Assembly (NCBI RefSeq): GCF_001687325.1
Contig: NZ_LZRD01000012.1
Span: 36,134 to 100,133, forward strand
Origin: Streptomyces sp. PTY087I2
Lineage (GTDB): Bacteria; Actinomycetota; Actinomycetes; Streptomycetales; Streptomycetaceae
DNA: 64,000 nt
Direction of reading: 5' to 3'
Shown: piece after piece, positions 1 to 9,300 of the stretch
Position numbering within the stretch: position 1 is the first letter of the stretch
How the letters are laid out: each line of letters starts with the position of its first letter
Position numbers and translations under genes: made by a program
Notes under the pieces: model-generated
Databases searched by the model: none
Told to the model about the DNA's origin: nothing
The model's input: only the letters and a program-made list of their open reading frames with translations

Positions 1-263
1 GTGAGCATCGCCCGTTTCACCAGCACCACGTCCTGCTCCTGGTGGTAGGCCGTCCTGGCGTCGACGGCCGATGTGGAGACCGCGACGAGGTCCACGGAGA
101 GCGCCTCCACCGCCTCGACGCAGGGCATGCCGAGGAAGGAGTCGTGGGTACGTGAGTACTCGCCGCCCAGGGCGATCAGGCGGATGCCCTCGCATCCGGC
201 GAAGACGTCGAGCACCCGGCGGGCGTTGGTGACCACGGTGAGCGGGGCGTGCCGAAGTCCTCG
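1..263 (-). pseudogene. DeoR-family regulator, C-terminal fragment
   Basis: The minus strand from 263 to the window edge is open and resembles the sensor half of DeoR/GlpR repressors: LTVVTNARRVLD, then IALGGEYS, DSFLGMPCVEAVEALSVDL and VDARTAYHQEQDVVLVKRAM, the order seen in the DeoR C-terminal sugar-phosphate-binding domain. The N-terminal helix-turn-helix is absent: going upstream the same frame meets a TGA at 264-266 and then enters an unrelated oxidoreductase-like leader. There is no start codon or ribosome binding site for the fragment, so it is read as a decayed gene. Its 3' end lies outside the window, so the length of the remnant is unknown. Confidence 0.6.
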
Positions 264-428
264 TCACCCGGCGCGAAGAGCTAGCTGTCCGGGAGCCGGT
301 TTCGGCCGCCCGGTCCCGGTTCCCGTCTCGGTCTCGGTCTCCTGGAGTACGTCCGGGTTGCCTAGGACGGTTTGGTGTACAGCCTTCACCGTGGGCCTTT
401 TGCCCTGGTACGCGGTGAAGCTGCTCAT
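264..428 (-). pseudogene. N-terminal remnant of a quinone-oxidoreductase-like gene
   Basis: ATG at 428 opens a 54-codon frame ending in TGA at 264-266. Residues 13-29 (VKAVHQTVLGNPDVLQE) align with the start of zinc-type/quinone oxidoreductases and with the intact paralogue at 43847 (MRAISQSVYGGPEVLEE). After that the sequence turns into low-complexity ETETETGTGTG and never enters the catalytic or Rossmann domains. It is divergent from the GlxA-like regulator at 500, the same arrangement as the intact pair at 42812-44797. The likely reading is a deletion that joined the first 30 codons of the oxidoreductase to the tail of a DeoR gene. It could still be expressed as a short peptide, but nothing supports a function. 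Confidence 0.5.
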
Positions 429-458
429 GGGTTCAAGCCTGCGGCAGGGTCCCTGACC

Positions 459-480
459 TGGACAATGGCAAGATGGACAG
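459..480. promoter_or_regulatory. Putative regulator site ahead of GlxA-like gene
   Basis: Two TGGACA direct repeats (459-464 and 474-479) flank ATGGCA (465-470). ATGGCA is also the half-site of the perfect palindrome at 43797-43812 beside the paralogous regulator, so this may be a degenerate copy of the same operator. It sits 20-40 bases before the start codon at 500. Confidence 0.3.
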
Positions 481-499
481 TAAACGATAGAATCGAGAC

Positions 500-1522
500 A
501 TGACCTCGACGCCCTCCCCCGCAGCCTCCCCGGACGCGGCCACAGCCTCCCTGGAGACGCCGCCCGCGCACCGTGTCGTCGTCCTCGCGCTCGACGGCGT
601 CTACCCCTTCGAGCTGAGCATCCCGAACCGGGTCTTCCCGTATGCCGAAGGCGCCTACGAGGTGGTGACCTGCACCGCCACGGATGACCGCACGGTGACG
701 ACGAACGCCGACTTCACGATCACCGCCGGGGCCGGACCCGAGGCGCTGGACACGGCGGACACCGTCATCGTGCCCCCGTACGACTCCGCCTGTATCTCGG
801 CCGAGCTGCCCGGACCGGTGCGCGCCGCCCTCGCCCGGATCCGGCCCGGCACGCGCATCGTGTCCATCTGTTCCGGAGCGTTCACACTCGCCGCCGCCGG
901 ACTGCTCGACGGCCGGCCCGCGACCACCCACTGGGTGCTGGCCGGCCAGTTCCGCCGCATGTTCCCGCGCGTCCCCCTCGACCCGGACGTGCTGTTCGTC
1001 GACGACGGCGACGTCCTGACCTCCGCGGGGGCCGCGTCCGGACTCGATGTCTGCCTCCACCTGATCCGCTCCGACCACGGCAGCGCTCTCGCCAACCAGG
1101 TCGCCCGGCAATGCGTCGTCCCCCCGTGGCGGGAGGGCGGCCAGGCCCAGTACATCGAGCAGCCCGTGCCGCAGACCGGGGCCCACGGCACCGCCGCCAC
1201 CCAGACCTGGGCCCTGGAGAACCTCGAACGCCCTCTGTCGCTGGCCGAGCTGGCCGCGCACGCCGGGACCAGTCCGCGTACCTTCGCCCGGCATTTCCAG
1301 GGCGAGACGGGCATGAGCCCGGGCCGCTGGCTGATCCAGCAGCGCGTACGCCGCGCCTGCCACCTCCTGGAGACCACCGACCTGCCCGTCGACCGGATCG
1401 CGGGCGAAGTCGGCTTCGCCACCGGAGCCTCGCTCCGCCAGCATCTCCAGGCCGTCATCGGGGTGTCACCCAAGGCCTACCGCAACACCTTCCGCGCCCG
1501 GGCCACCACGGCAGGCGTCTAG
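500..1522 (+). CDS. GlxA-family AraC-type transcriptional regulator
   Basis: A 340-residue protein with an N-terminal DJ-1/PfpI (class I amidotransferase-like) sensor domain (about residues 24-190, beginning VVVLALDGVYPFEL, with the nucleophile-elbow-like SICSGAF) followed by two AraC-type helix-turn-helix units (about 225-335; GTSPRTFARHFQ and GEVGFATGASLRQHL). This architecture is that of GlxA/FtrA-like regulators, cytoplasmic DNA-binding proteins whose ligands are mostly unknown. It is closely similar to the regulator at 42812-43777, which is divergent from an intact quinone oxidoreductase; here the divergent oxidoreductase survives only as a remnant, so the regulator may be an orphan. Convergent with the semialdehyde dehydrogenase, with a hairpin between them. 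Confidence 0.93.
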   Translation: MTSTPSPAASPDAATASLETPPAHRVVVLALDGVYPFELSIPNRVFPYAEGAYEVVTCTATDDRTVTTNADFTITAGAGPEALDTADTVIVPPYDSACISAELPGPVRAALARIRPGTRIVSICSGAFTLAAAGLLDGRPATTHWVLAGQFRRMFPRVPLDPDVLFVDDGDVLTSAGAASGLDVCLHLIRSDHGSALANQVARQCVVPPWREGGQAQYIEQPVPQTGAHGTAATQTWALENLERPLSLAELAAHAGTSPRTFARHFQGETGMSPGRWLIQQRVRRACHLLETTDLPVDRIAGEVGFATGASLRQHLQAVIGVSPKAYRNTFRARATTAGV

Positions 1523-1590
1523 AGGGCGCCTAGGGGCACAGTCCCCACGGAACTCCCGCCCCCGCGCATCCGCCGGTCTGGTGCGCCGCC

Positions 1591-1622
1591 GGTGAGTTGT
1601 GGCCGCCTCCGGCCACCTCACC
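1591..1622. terminator. Bidirectional hairpin terminator
   Basis: GGTGAG..GTGGCCG pairs with CGGCCAC CTCACC across a three-base loop, with a TT bulge on one side. It lies between the convergent 3' ends at 1522 and 1643, as expected for a shared factor-independent terminator, though the U-tract is poor as is usual in Streptomyces. Confidence 0.6.
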
Positions 1623-1642
1623 TGGCCCGCCGTGCCCAGTAA

Positions 1643-3013
1643 CTACCGCGCGATCTTGACCATCTTGCGGTTGAGGAACTCGCCGATGCCGAGTTCGGCC
1701 AGTTCGCGGCCGAAACCGGAGTTCTTGACGCCGCCGAAGGGGCGGCTCGGCGAGTCCGCGAAGCAGGAGTTGATGAACACCATCCCGGCCTCAAGCCGGG
1801 CGGCCACATCCTGGGCGTGCTCGACGTCGGCGTCGAAGACGTAGCTGCCCAGGCCGAACCTGGTGGCATTGGCCAGCCTGATCGCTTCTTCCTCGCTCTC
1901 GACGACGTAGAAGGACAGGACCGGTCCGAAGGCCTCCTCGTGGTAGAGCGGGTTGTCCTCGGTGATGCCGGTGATGATCGTCGGTTCGAGGTAGAAGCCG
2001 GGACGGTCGAGGCGGTTTCCGCCCGTGACCACGGTGCCGCCCGCAGCCTTGGCCTCCCCGATCTGCCGGAGCAAACCGTCCAGAGCCCGCTCACTGGCGA
2101 GCGGGCCGACCTGCGTCTCCTCGTCCGTCGGATCGCCCACCTTGATCGCGGCGAAGGCGTCCTTCAGCGCGGCGAGCATCTGCTCACCCCGCTCCGCGCC
2201 GACGACGATGACCCGCTTGATGTTCACGCAGCCCTGACCGGAGTTGTAGGTACGGCCCATCACGACCTGCTCGACGGCCTGGTCCATCCGCGCGCCCGGC
2301 AGGATCAGCGCCGGGTCGCTGCCGCCCAGCTCCAGGACCGCCTTCTTCAGGTTGCGGCCCGCGCGCTCGCCGACCGACGTGCCGGCCCGCTCGCTGCCGG
2401 TGAGGGTGACACCCCGCACGCGGAAGTCGTCGATCAGCTTGCCGATCTGGTCGATGCCGCAGAACAGATTCGTGTACGCGCCCTCCGGGGCCCCGGCCTC
2501 CTCGAAGAGCCGGGCGAAGGCGAGAGCGCACTGGGGCACGCTCTCGGCGTGCTTCATCAGCACGACGTTGCCCGCCACCAGTTGCGACGCGGCGACCCGG
2601 ACCAACTGGTAGAAGGGGAAGTTCCACGGCTCGATCGCGAGGATCACGCCGATCGGTTCGGTGACGAGCTTCGCGTCGGGCTCGTCGGGCAGTTCCTGCT
2701 CGGCGAGGAATTTCTCCGCGTGCTGGGCGTAGTAGTCCAGGATGTCGGCGACGAGGTCGACCTCGAAGTCACCGAAGCGGGTGACCTTCCCCATTTCCAG
2801 GGTCAGCAGGTCCCGGTACTCGTCGTGCTTCTCGCGCAGGATCTCGGCCGCACGGGCGACGATGCGAGCCCGCTCCGCGACGGGACGGAACTTCCAGTCC
2901 TCGCGGTACAGCCGGTCCGCGGTGTCCAGTGCCGCGAACACTTCCTCGTCCGACTGGAGCGGGAATTCCTTGACGAATTCGCCGGTGGCCGGGTTGATCG
3001 TCTGAAACACCAT
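1643..3013 (-). CDS. gabD: NAD(P)-dependent succinate-semialdehyde dehydrogenase family protein
   Basis: A 456-residue aldehyde dehydrogenase, the usual length for the GabD/SSADH group, oxidising an aldehyde (classically succinate semialdehyde) to the acid with NAD(P)+. Landmarks: INPATGE at the N-terminus, EPWNFPFYQ (about 128-136), the cofactor-site GSERAG (206-211), the general base in LELGGSDP (Glu228) and the catalytic nucleophile in NSGQGC (Cys262). It is the last gene of a minus-strand unit MFS (3571-4773) - GFA protein (3040-3507) - this gene, with gaps of 63 and 26 bases, so it is probably cotranscribed and controlled by the divergent XRE regulator at 4967. The family assignment is secure; the true aldehyde is not known. 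Confidence 0.92.
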   Translation of the reverse strand: MVFQTINPATGEFVKEFPLQSDEEVFAALDTADRLYREDWKFRPVAERARIVARAAEILREKHDEYRDLLTLEMGKVTRFGDFEVDLVADILDYYAQHAEKFLAEQELPDEPDAKLVTEPIGVILAIEPWNFPFYQLVRVAASQLVAGNVVLMKHAESVPQCALAFARLFEEAGAPEGAYTNLFCGIDQIGKLIDDFRVRGVTLTGSERAGTSVGERAGRNLKKAVLELGGSDPALILPGARMDQAVEQVVMGRTYNSGQGCVNIKRVIVVGAERGEQMLAALKDAFAAIKVGDPTDEETQVGPLASERALDGLLRQIGEAKAAGGTVVTGGNRLDRPGFYLEPTIITGITEDNPLYHEEAFGPVLSFYVVESEEEAIRLANATRFGLGSYVFDADVEHAQDVAARLEAGMVFINSCFADSPSRPFGGVKNSGFGRELAELGIGEFLNRKMVKIAR

Positions 3014-3039
3014 GGCTCTGCCCCTTGTTTTCCGTGGGG

Positions 3040-3507
3040 TTACGTGAGGTCGCCTTCGAAAAGTGGGCGGTGGGCCGCCGGCGCGATCCAGTCCTGGGCG
3101 CGGCGGCGCCAGACCTCGGCGGACGGTTCGATGCCCGTCCGGTCGTCGAGGGTTCCCGCCTTGACGATCACGAGATCGGGCTGCTCGTGCAGCACAGTGA
3201 AGATCGGTGTGCCGCAGTCACCGCAGAACTGCCGGTCCCGCAGGTTGCCGTTCTCCACACCGGTGGTCTGGACGGTCTTGGGCGTTCCTTCTACGTGCAG
3301 GGAGTGGCGTGGCACCAGGACGTTCACCGAGAACGCGGAGCCGGTGTGGCGCTGGCAGTGGCCGCAGTGGCAGACGACAGTGGCCACGGGTTCCGCGTCG
3401 AACCGGTAGCTGATCGATCCGCACAGGCAGTGCCCGGTGCGGGTGCGGGTGCGGGGGCTGGCGCTGAGGCTGGGGCTGGAGCTGGATGGGGTGTCGGTGG
3501 TGCTCAT
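3040..3507 (-). CDS. GFA family (glutathione-dependent formaldehyde-activating enzyme-like) protein
   Basis: A 155-residue protein with the zinc-binding cysteines of the GFA/CENP-V fold: GHCLCGS (about 27-33), CHCGHCQRHTG (about 47-57) and FCGDCGTP (about 94-101). The fold is named for a formaldehyde-glutathione adduct-forming enzyme but most actinobacterial members have no tested activity, and Streptomyces uses mycothiol rather than glutathione. The first 24 residues are a serine/arginine-threonine low-complexity leader that may be non-essential or wrongly included. Position between an efflux pump and an aldehyde dehydrogenase fits a role in handling reactive aldehydes, which is inference. 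Confidence 0.85.
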   Translation of the reverse strand: MSTTDTPSSSSPSLSASPRTRTRTGHCLCGSISYRFDAEPVATVVCHCGHCQRHTGSAFSVNVLVPRHSLHVEGTPKTVQTTGVENGNLRDRQFCGDCGTPIFTVLHEQPDLVIVKAGTLDDRTGIEPSAEVWRRRAQDWIAPAAHRPLFEGDLT

Positions 3508-3570
3508 GCTGGTTTCGCTTTCCTGTGGATGGCCAGCTTGGCTCGTGTGATGGCGGTGTGCGCCCTGGTG

Positions 3571-4773
3571 TCAGCCGTTCGGCGGGAAGGTGTGCTTCCT
3601 GCCGCCGATGACGGTGGCGGCCGAGGCGACGAGGAGGGCGAGGGCCGCCCAGGTCAGTGAGGTGGTGCCCAGCCCCGCGATCAGCAGGCCGCCGAGGAAG
3701 CTGCCCACGGCGATGGAGGCGGAGAACACAGTGATGGTGATCGACTGGGCGACGTCCGCGGCCTGCCGGGTGGCGTTGATGACGGCCCCGATGAACAGGC
3801 TCGGGGAGCTGCCGAACGCGAAGCCCCACGCGGCCACCGCGACGTAGACCAGGGCCGGGACGCCGGACACCGCACCGAGTACGAGGGCGGCGGCTCCGAA
3901 CACCACGGTGCTGCTCACGGTGAGCCTGCGCAGGTGGCGGTCGATGTGTGCGCCCACGACGAGCACGCTCAGTACGGAGGTGACACCGAAGGTGAACAGG
4001 ACCCAGCCGGTCTGGCCGCCCATGCCCACGTGGGCGAGCAGGTCCGTGATGTAGGTGTAGAGAAGGTTGTGCGCGACCATGTACGTGGTGAGCGCGAACA
4101 GGATGGGTCGCAGCCCGGGGATGACCAGGACCTGCGCGATCGTGAACCGGCTCTCGACCGGCCGGCCGGGCAGGTTCGGGACGGCCACCAGCACCCAGGC
4201 CATGGACAGGGCGGTCACGGCGGCAGCGGCGTAGAAGGCGAGCTCCCAGCCGCCGATACTGCTGAGCAGTGTTCCCAGCGGGATCCCGAGGGCGAGGCCG
4301 ATCGGTGTGCCCGCCAGGGCGATGGCGATGGCGCGGCCCTGCCGCCCCTCCGGGGCGAGGCGGGCGGCGTAGCCGCCGAGCAGCGGCCAGATCAGTCCGG
4401 TGCCGAGGCCCGCGACGAAGCGCAGGGCCATGGTCAGCGTGTAGTCGGTGGACAGCGCGGTGAGCACGTTCATCACCGCCACGACGGCGAGTGCGAGCTG
4501 TAGCACGTGCTTGCGCTGCCAGGTGGCCGTGGCGCGGGCCAGCGGGATGGCGCCGAGGGCGGTGGCCAGGGCGTACAGGGTGACGGTCTGGCCGGTCAGG
4601 GAGACGCTCGTGCCCAGCGTGCGGCTCATCTCGGGCAGCAGACCGGCCGGAAGGCATTCGGTGAGGATGCTGATGAATCCGGCCAGGAACAGGCCCAGCA
4701 GGGCCTTGATCGGGAGGCGATGGCCCGGCGCGGCCACGGCCGCTGCCGGAGGTGGGGTGATGGTGTCGGTCAT
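3571..4773 (-). CDS. MFS transporter, AraJ/drug-efflux type
   Basis: A 400-residue protein with about twelve hydrophobic segments and the opening LPIKALLGLFLAGFISILTE typical of major facilitator proteins of the AraJ/chloramphenicol-efflux subgroup (proton-coupled export across the cytoplasmic membrane). Conserved loops include RTLGTSVSLTGQTVTLYALA and the motif-A-like region after helix 2 (ARATATWQRKHVL). First gene of the minus-strand operon with the GFA protein and the aldehyde dehydrogenase, and divergent from the XRE regulator at 4967 across 193 bases. Substrate not predictable. Confidence 0.9.
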   Translation of the reverse strand: MTDTITPPPAAAVAAPGHRLPIKALLGLFLAGFISILTECLPAGLLPEMSRTLGTSVSLTGQTVTLYALATALGAIPLARATATWQRKHVLQLALAVVAVMNVLTALSTDYTLTMALRFVAGLGTGLIWPLLGGYAARLAPEGRQGRAIAIALAGTPIGLALGIPLGTLLSSIGGWELAFYAAAAVTALSMAWVLVAVPNLPGRPVESRFTIAQVLVIPGLRPILFALTTYMVAHNLLYTYITDLLAHVGMGGQTGWVLFTFGVTSVLSVLVVGAHIDRHLRRLTVSSTVVFGAAALVLGAVSGVPALVYVAVAAWGFAFGSSPSLFIGAVINATRQAADVAQSITITVFSASIAVGSFLGGLLIAGLGTTSLTWAALALLVASAATVIGGRKHTFPPNG

Positions 4774-4966
4774 GATGCTTTCCCAGGGGCGGTGAGGGAG
4801 CCCTGTCGGGCGGATGGCTCCTGACGAGGGCTGATGCCGTCGGTCAGGACCATTCGAGAGTCGGCCGAAATCCCGGGGTTAGCCAGACACTCCTTTCGTC
4901 TATGTATCGCGGGGCTATCACTGGCAGGGACAGGATCGGGCGAGTAAATCGCGCCATACTCGAGTC

Positions 4967-5929
4967 ATGGCAACTCATCGCGCCGCCCGGACCGGCACAT
5001 CGAAGGCGGCGGAGACAGCCCCGCAGCGGGAATCCCTGGAATCGCAGCGTGAGAGCCTCGATCCTCGGGCGGAGCTCAGTGAGTTCCTGCGTACCCGCCG
5101 GGATCGTCTGAAGCCGGCCGATGTCGGGCTCACCGATTACAGTCGGCGCCGTCGCGTCCCTGGTCTGCGGCGGGAGGAGCTGGCGCAGCTTGCCGGGGTC
5201 TCCGCGGCGTACTACACGCGATTCGAGCAGGGGAACGCCCGCAATGTCTCGCGCGAAGTGGTGGACGCGGTCTCTCGCGTTCTCCGGCTCTCCGAGGCCG
5301 AGCACGCCCACCTTCTACAGCTGGCTCAGCCCAAGCGGCGCGCGGAGAGGACCGTCGAACCGCCGCGGCAGCAGGTCAGGCCGGAGATGCGGGACCTCCT
5401 GGCAGCTGTGGAGGGAGTCCCCGCCTATGTGTGGGGGCGCCGCTCCGATGTGCTGGCCTGGAACCAGACCGCATCCGCCGTCTTCGGTGACTGGGCGGCC
5501 CGGGCCCCTCGGGACCGGAACTGGGCCAGGGTCGCCTTTCTCGACCCCGCCTCCCGGACGCTTTTCACCGACTGGGACAGCAAGGCCCGGGATGTCGTGG
5601 GCCGGCTACGGCTGTGGGCCGGTCTCTACCCGGACGACGCGGAGCTTGCCTCGCTGGTCGGTGAACTCTCCATGAAGAGCGCGGAGTTCCGTACTCTGTG
5701 GGCCGCACACGACGTCAAGCAGCAGACCCATGGCCCCATGCGTCTGACGCACCCGCTCGTCGGCGAGCTGACCCTGCGTTACGAAACCCTCGCACTCCAG
5801 GGCGACGAGGATCAGTATCTGAGCACCTATCACGCCGCACCCGGATCACCCTCCGAGGAGGCCCTGCGGCTGCTCGCCAGCTGGGGCGCCGACGCGGCGC
5901 GGAAACGCTCCACCGACGCGTCCTCTTGA
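4967..5929 (+). CDS. XRE-family regulator with MmyB-like ligand-binding domain
   Basis: A 320-residue regulator. After a 40-residue leader comes a Cro/C1-type helix-turn-helix (about 47-115; RRRVPGLRREELAQLAGVS, YYTRFEQG) and then an MmyB-like domain (about 140-310; VEGVPAYVWGRRSDVLAWNQ, HPLVGELTLRYETL), which in MmyB homologues is a PAS-like pocket that binds a hydrophobic ligand. Divergent from the MFS/GFA/dehydrogenase operon, its presumed target. The same family appears again at 37741, also divergent from a dehydrogenase. The start ATG at 4967 was preferred because in-frame starts further upstream would run into the operon promoter region. Confidence 0.92.
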   Translation: MATHRAARTGTSKAAETAPQRESLESQRESLDPRAELSEFLRTRRDRLKPADVGLTDYSRRRRVPGLRREELAQLAGVSAAYYTRFEQGNARNVSREVVDAVSRVLRLSEAEHAHLLQLAQPKRRAERTVEPPRQQVRPEMRDLLAAVEGVPAYVWGRRSDVLAWNQTASAVFGDWAARAPRDRNWARVAFLDPASRTLFTDWDSKARDVVGRLRLWAGLYPDDAELASLVGELSMKSAEFRTLWAAHDVKQQTHGPMRLTHPLVGELTLRYETLALQGDEDQYLSTYHAAPGSPSEEALRLLASWGADAARKRSTDASS

Positions 5930-6392
5930 GTCCCGACCCAGGCATTGACCCCAAGCCGGGGCTGGTCGGCAACTGCCCGCTGAACAAACACTTCTGACTG
6001 TCCCGCCGGCGTGAACGCCGCTCGTGTCCGGTCCGGCGCCCGCAGACGTACGCGCGTGTCCGCGCCGAGAGCGCTGCGGAAGCGGCGGGCCGCTTCGGGG
6101 TCGGCCACGGGCCCTTCCGTCGCCCCCATCGATGCTGATGATGTGCCAGATCCCTTGACCAGTAAGGGGTTTGGCTACTTTGCATCAACACCTGCGAACT
6201 TTGAACACTGTGGTGACGAAGTATGGACGCCGCCGGTAGAAGCCTCCTACTGTTCTCGACGCAGCCACCGGAGTCTCCCTGTCCGGACGCAGCACGCCCC
6301 GCCTGCACGAGCCGAACCGTTCACCCCCGGGCGCCGGGTGGCCCCACCCACCGCCGCGACGTGCCCCTCGCCGCGAGGGGCCAGGAGGAAGA
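5930..6392. other. 463-base intergenic region without a convincing gene
   Basis: Between the XRE regulator and the 1000-residue secreted protein. It holds two small hairpins after the regulator stop (CCCC/GGGG near 5948-5960 and CGGCGT/ACGCCG near 6008-6022), a relatively A+T-rich stretch near 6145-6230 likely to be the promoter region of the downstream gene, and a good ribosome binding site (AGGAGGAAGA) just before ATG 6393. A minus-strand frame (6129 to 5830) has no ribosome binding site and no recognisable family, so it is not called. Confidence 0.5.
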
Positions 6393-9300
6393 ATGCATCC
6401 ACGGCCGCTCCACCGTTGCCGCAGACATCTCACCGGTCTGCTGGTCTCCGCGTTTCTCGTCGGCGCCTTTGCCGCCTCTCCGGCCGCCGCCGCGCCGACG
6501 CCGAGGCCGCAGGACGAACTCCCGCCCCAGGAACCGGGGGTCACCCTGCGCGTCTTCGATGTACAGGTTCCTCTCAGCGAGTTGTGCGACATCAAGACCG
6601 GACAGACGCCGAACGTAGACAAGTTGATGCCGGTCATCGACTGGAGCTCGCCGGACGACTTCGGCTTCGGCGACTACTTCGTCTCCCAGGTCACCGCCAA
6701 CCTGACCGTTCCCGAGGACGGTTCCTACGCCTTCCGTCTGATCAGCGACGACGGTTCGCGGCTGCGGATCAACGACTCCACCGTCATCGATCACGACGGG
6801 CTGCACGGTGCGGAGCCCAAGGACGGATCGACGGAACTGACAGCCGGTCACCATGCCCTGCACATCGATCACTTCGACCGAACCGGCGACCAACAGGTCA
6901 CCCTTGAATGGAAGCCGCCAGGCGCCTCGGACTTCGCCGTCGTGCCGAACTCCGTGCTCAGCACCGACGCCGACGTCGTACGGGTGACGGCCCCGGGGCG
7001 CAAGGAGTGCGAAGGCGCCCTCGACTCCCCCGGCGACGGGCTGCCGCTGACCGGGACGCACCCGGACTACGCGCTCACCGATCTGCGCCCGGCGGGCTTC
7101 GAACCGCAGGTCACCGCGATGGACTGGCTGCCCGACGGCCGGCTCGCCGTGACCACCTGGGGCGGCACCGACAACACCACCGGTGAAGTCTACCTCCTCG
7201 ACAACGTCCAGGGCGAGACCGATACGGAGAAGGTGACCGCCAAGAAGGTCGCCGACGGGCTCAAGGAGCCCATGGGCATCAAGGCCGTCGACGGCAAGCT
7301 GTACGTCTCGCAGAAGCACGAGCTCACCGAGCTCACGGACGCCGACGGCGACGACGTGACCGATGAGAAGCGGACCGTCGCCACCTGGCCGTACGGCGGG
7401 AACTTCCACGAGTTCGCCTTCGGACTGCTGTACCGCGACGGGTACTTCTACCTGAACCTGTCCGTGGCGATCGACCTGGGCGGGGCGACCACCGATCCGC
7501 AGCCGGCGCCCAACCGGGGTTCGACCATCAAGGTGAACAAGGAGACCGGCGAGGTCGACTACATCGCCGGTGGCCTCCGTACGCCCAACGGCATCGGCTG
7601 GGGCCCCGAGGGCGACATGTTCGTCCTCGACAACCAGGGCGGCTGGCTGCCGTCCTCGAAGCTGCTCCACATCAAGCAGGACCGCTTCTTCAACCACTAC
7701 ACCAACCCGTCGGGCCCCTTCGACGGCAAGCCGGTCACCAAGCCGGTGCTGTGGCTGCCGCAGAACGAGATAGCCAACTCGCCCAGCACTCCCCTGCAAT
7801 TGACCGAGGGGCGGTTCGCCGGGCAGATGCTGTTCGGGGACGTCACGTACGGCGGCATCCAGCGCGCGTACCTGGAGAAGGTCGACGGCGAGTACCAGGG
7901 GGCGGTGTTCCGCTTCACCCAGGGTCTGGAGGCCGGTGTCAACCGGATCAGCATGGGCCCGGACGGTGCGATCTACGCGGGCGGTCTCGGCGCGGGCGGC
8001 AACTGGGGGCAGGAGGGCAAGTTGACGTACGGGCTCCAGAAGCTCTCCCCCAGCGGTGACAAGGCCTTCGACATCCTGGCCATGCGGGCGAAGCCGGGCG
8101 GCTTCGAGCTGGAGTACACCGAGCCGCTCTCCGAGGAGACCGCGGCGGAGCTCGCCGAGAGTTATCGGGTCGAGCAGTGGACGTACGCCCCGACTCCCGC
8201 GTACGGCGGGCCCAAGATCGACGAGGAGGCCCTCGAAGTCGGTGAGGCCACCCTTTCCGAGGACCGTAAGAAGGTCACGCTGACGATCCCCGGGCTCAAG
8301 GCGAACCGGGTCGTCCACATCCGCTCGCCGCGCCCCTTCAGCTCCGCCGACGGCACCGAGCTGTGGAGCACGGAGGCCTGGTACACCCTCAACTCCCTGC
8401 CCGGCGACCAGCCCCCCGCCACCCAGTACGAGGCGGAGGAAGCCACCCTCACCGGAGGCGCGGGCTTCGACACCGAGCACGCGGGCTACTCCGGCGGCGG
8501 CTTCGTCGACAACTTCGGCCAGGAAGGCGCAGCGGTCACCTTCGACGTGGAGGCCGGCGAGGCGGGGACGTACGACGTGGGTCTGCGCTACTCCAACGGG
8601 CCGAACCCGGCGCCCGGCACGAAGACGGTGAGCGTCCATGTCAACGGTGAGAAGGTGCGCCAGATCAAGCTGCTCTCCACCACCGACTGGAAGACCTGGT
8701 CGACGGGGACCGAACAGCTGGAACTGCGCGAGGGCCGCAACACGATCACGTACTCCTACGACAGCGGTGACACGGGCCATGTGAATCTGGACATGATCAC
8801 CGTCCATCCGAAGGGGGCCCGCGTCCAGCTCTTCGACGGCACCGGCCAGGCTGCCTGGCAGCACCCGGACGGGCGTACGCCCGAGTGGCCGGTGAACGGC
8901 GAGGCGATGGAGGTCGCGGGCGGTGACCTGCGCACCAAGCAGGGCTTCCAGGACTTCCGCGCACACGTCGAGTTCTGGCTGCCGAACCTGCCCCCGGACG
9001 TCACCGGCCAGGACCGCGCCAACAGCGGCGTCTACCTCCAGGAGCGCTACGAGATACAGATCCTCGACTCGTACGGCGACACCACCCTCGCGGACGACGA
9101 GGCCGGGGCGATCTACACCAAGAAGGCCCCGGACGTGAACGCGGCCACGGCTCCGGAGACCTGGCAGACGTACGACATCACCTTCCGCGCCGCCCGTTAC
9201 GACGACTCGGGGGCGAAGACGGAGGATGCCCGGGTCACGGTCGTGTGGAACGGCGTCACCGTCCACGACGACGTCGCCATCGACGGAGTCACCGGCGGTG

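Noticed and set aside
425..1444. Long minus-strand reading opposite the GlxA regulator
   Set aside because: Its glycine/arginine-rich translation is typical of an antisense shadow; the plus-strand protein has clear domains.
5830..6129. Possible minus-strand gene between the XRE regulator and the secreted multidomain gene
   Set aside because: It overlaps the regulator's 3' end antisense, has no ribosome binding site and no recognisable motif.
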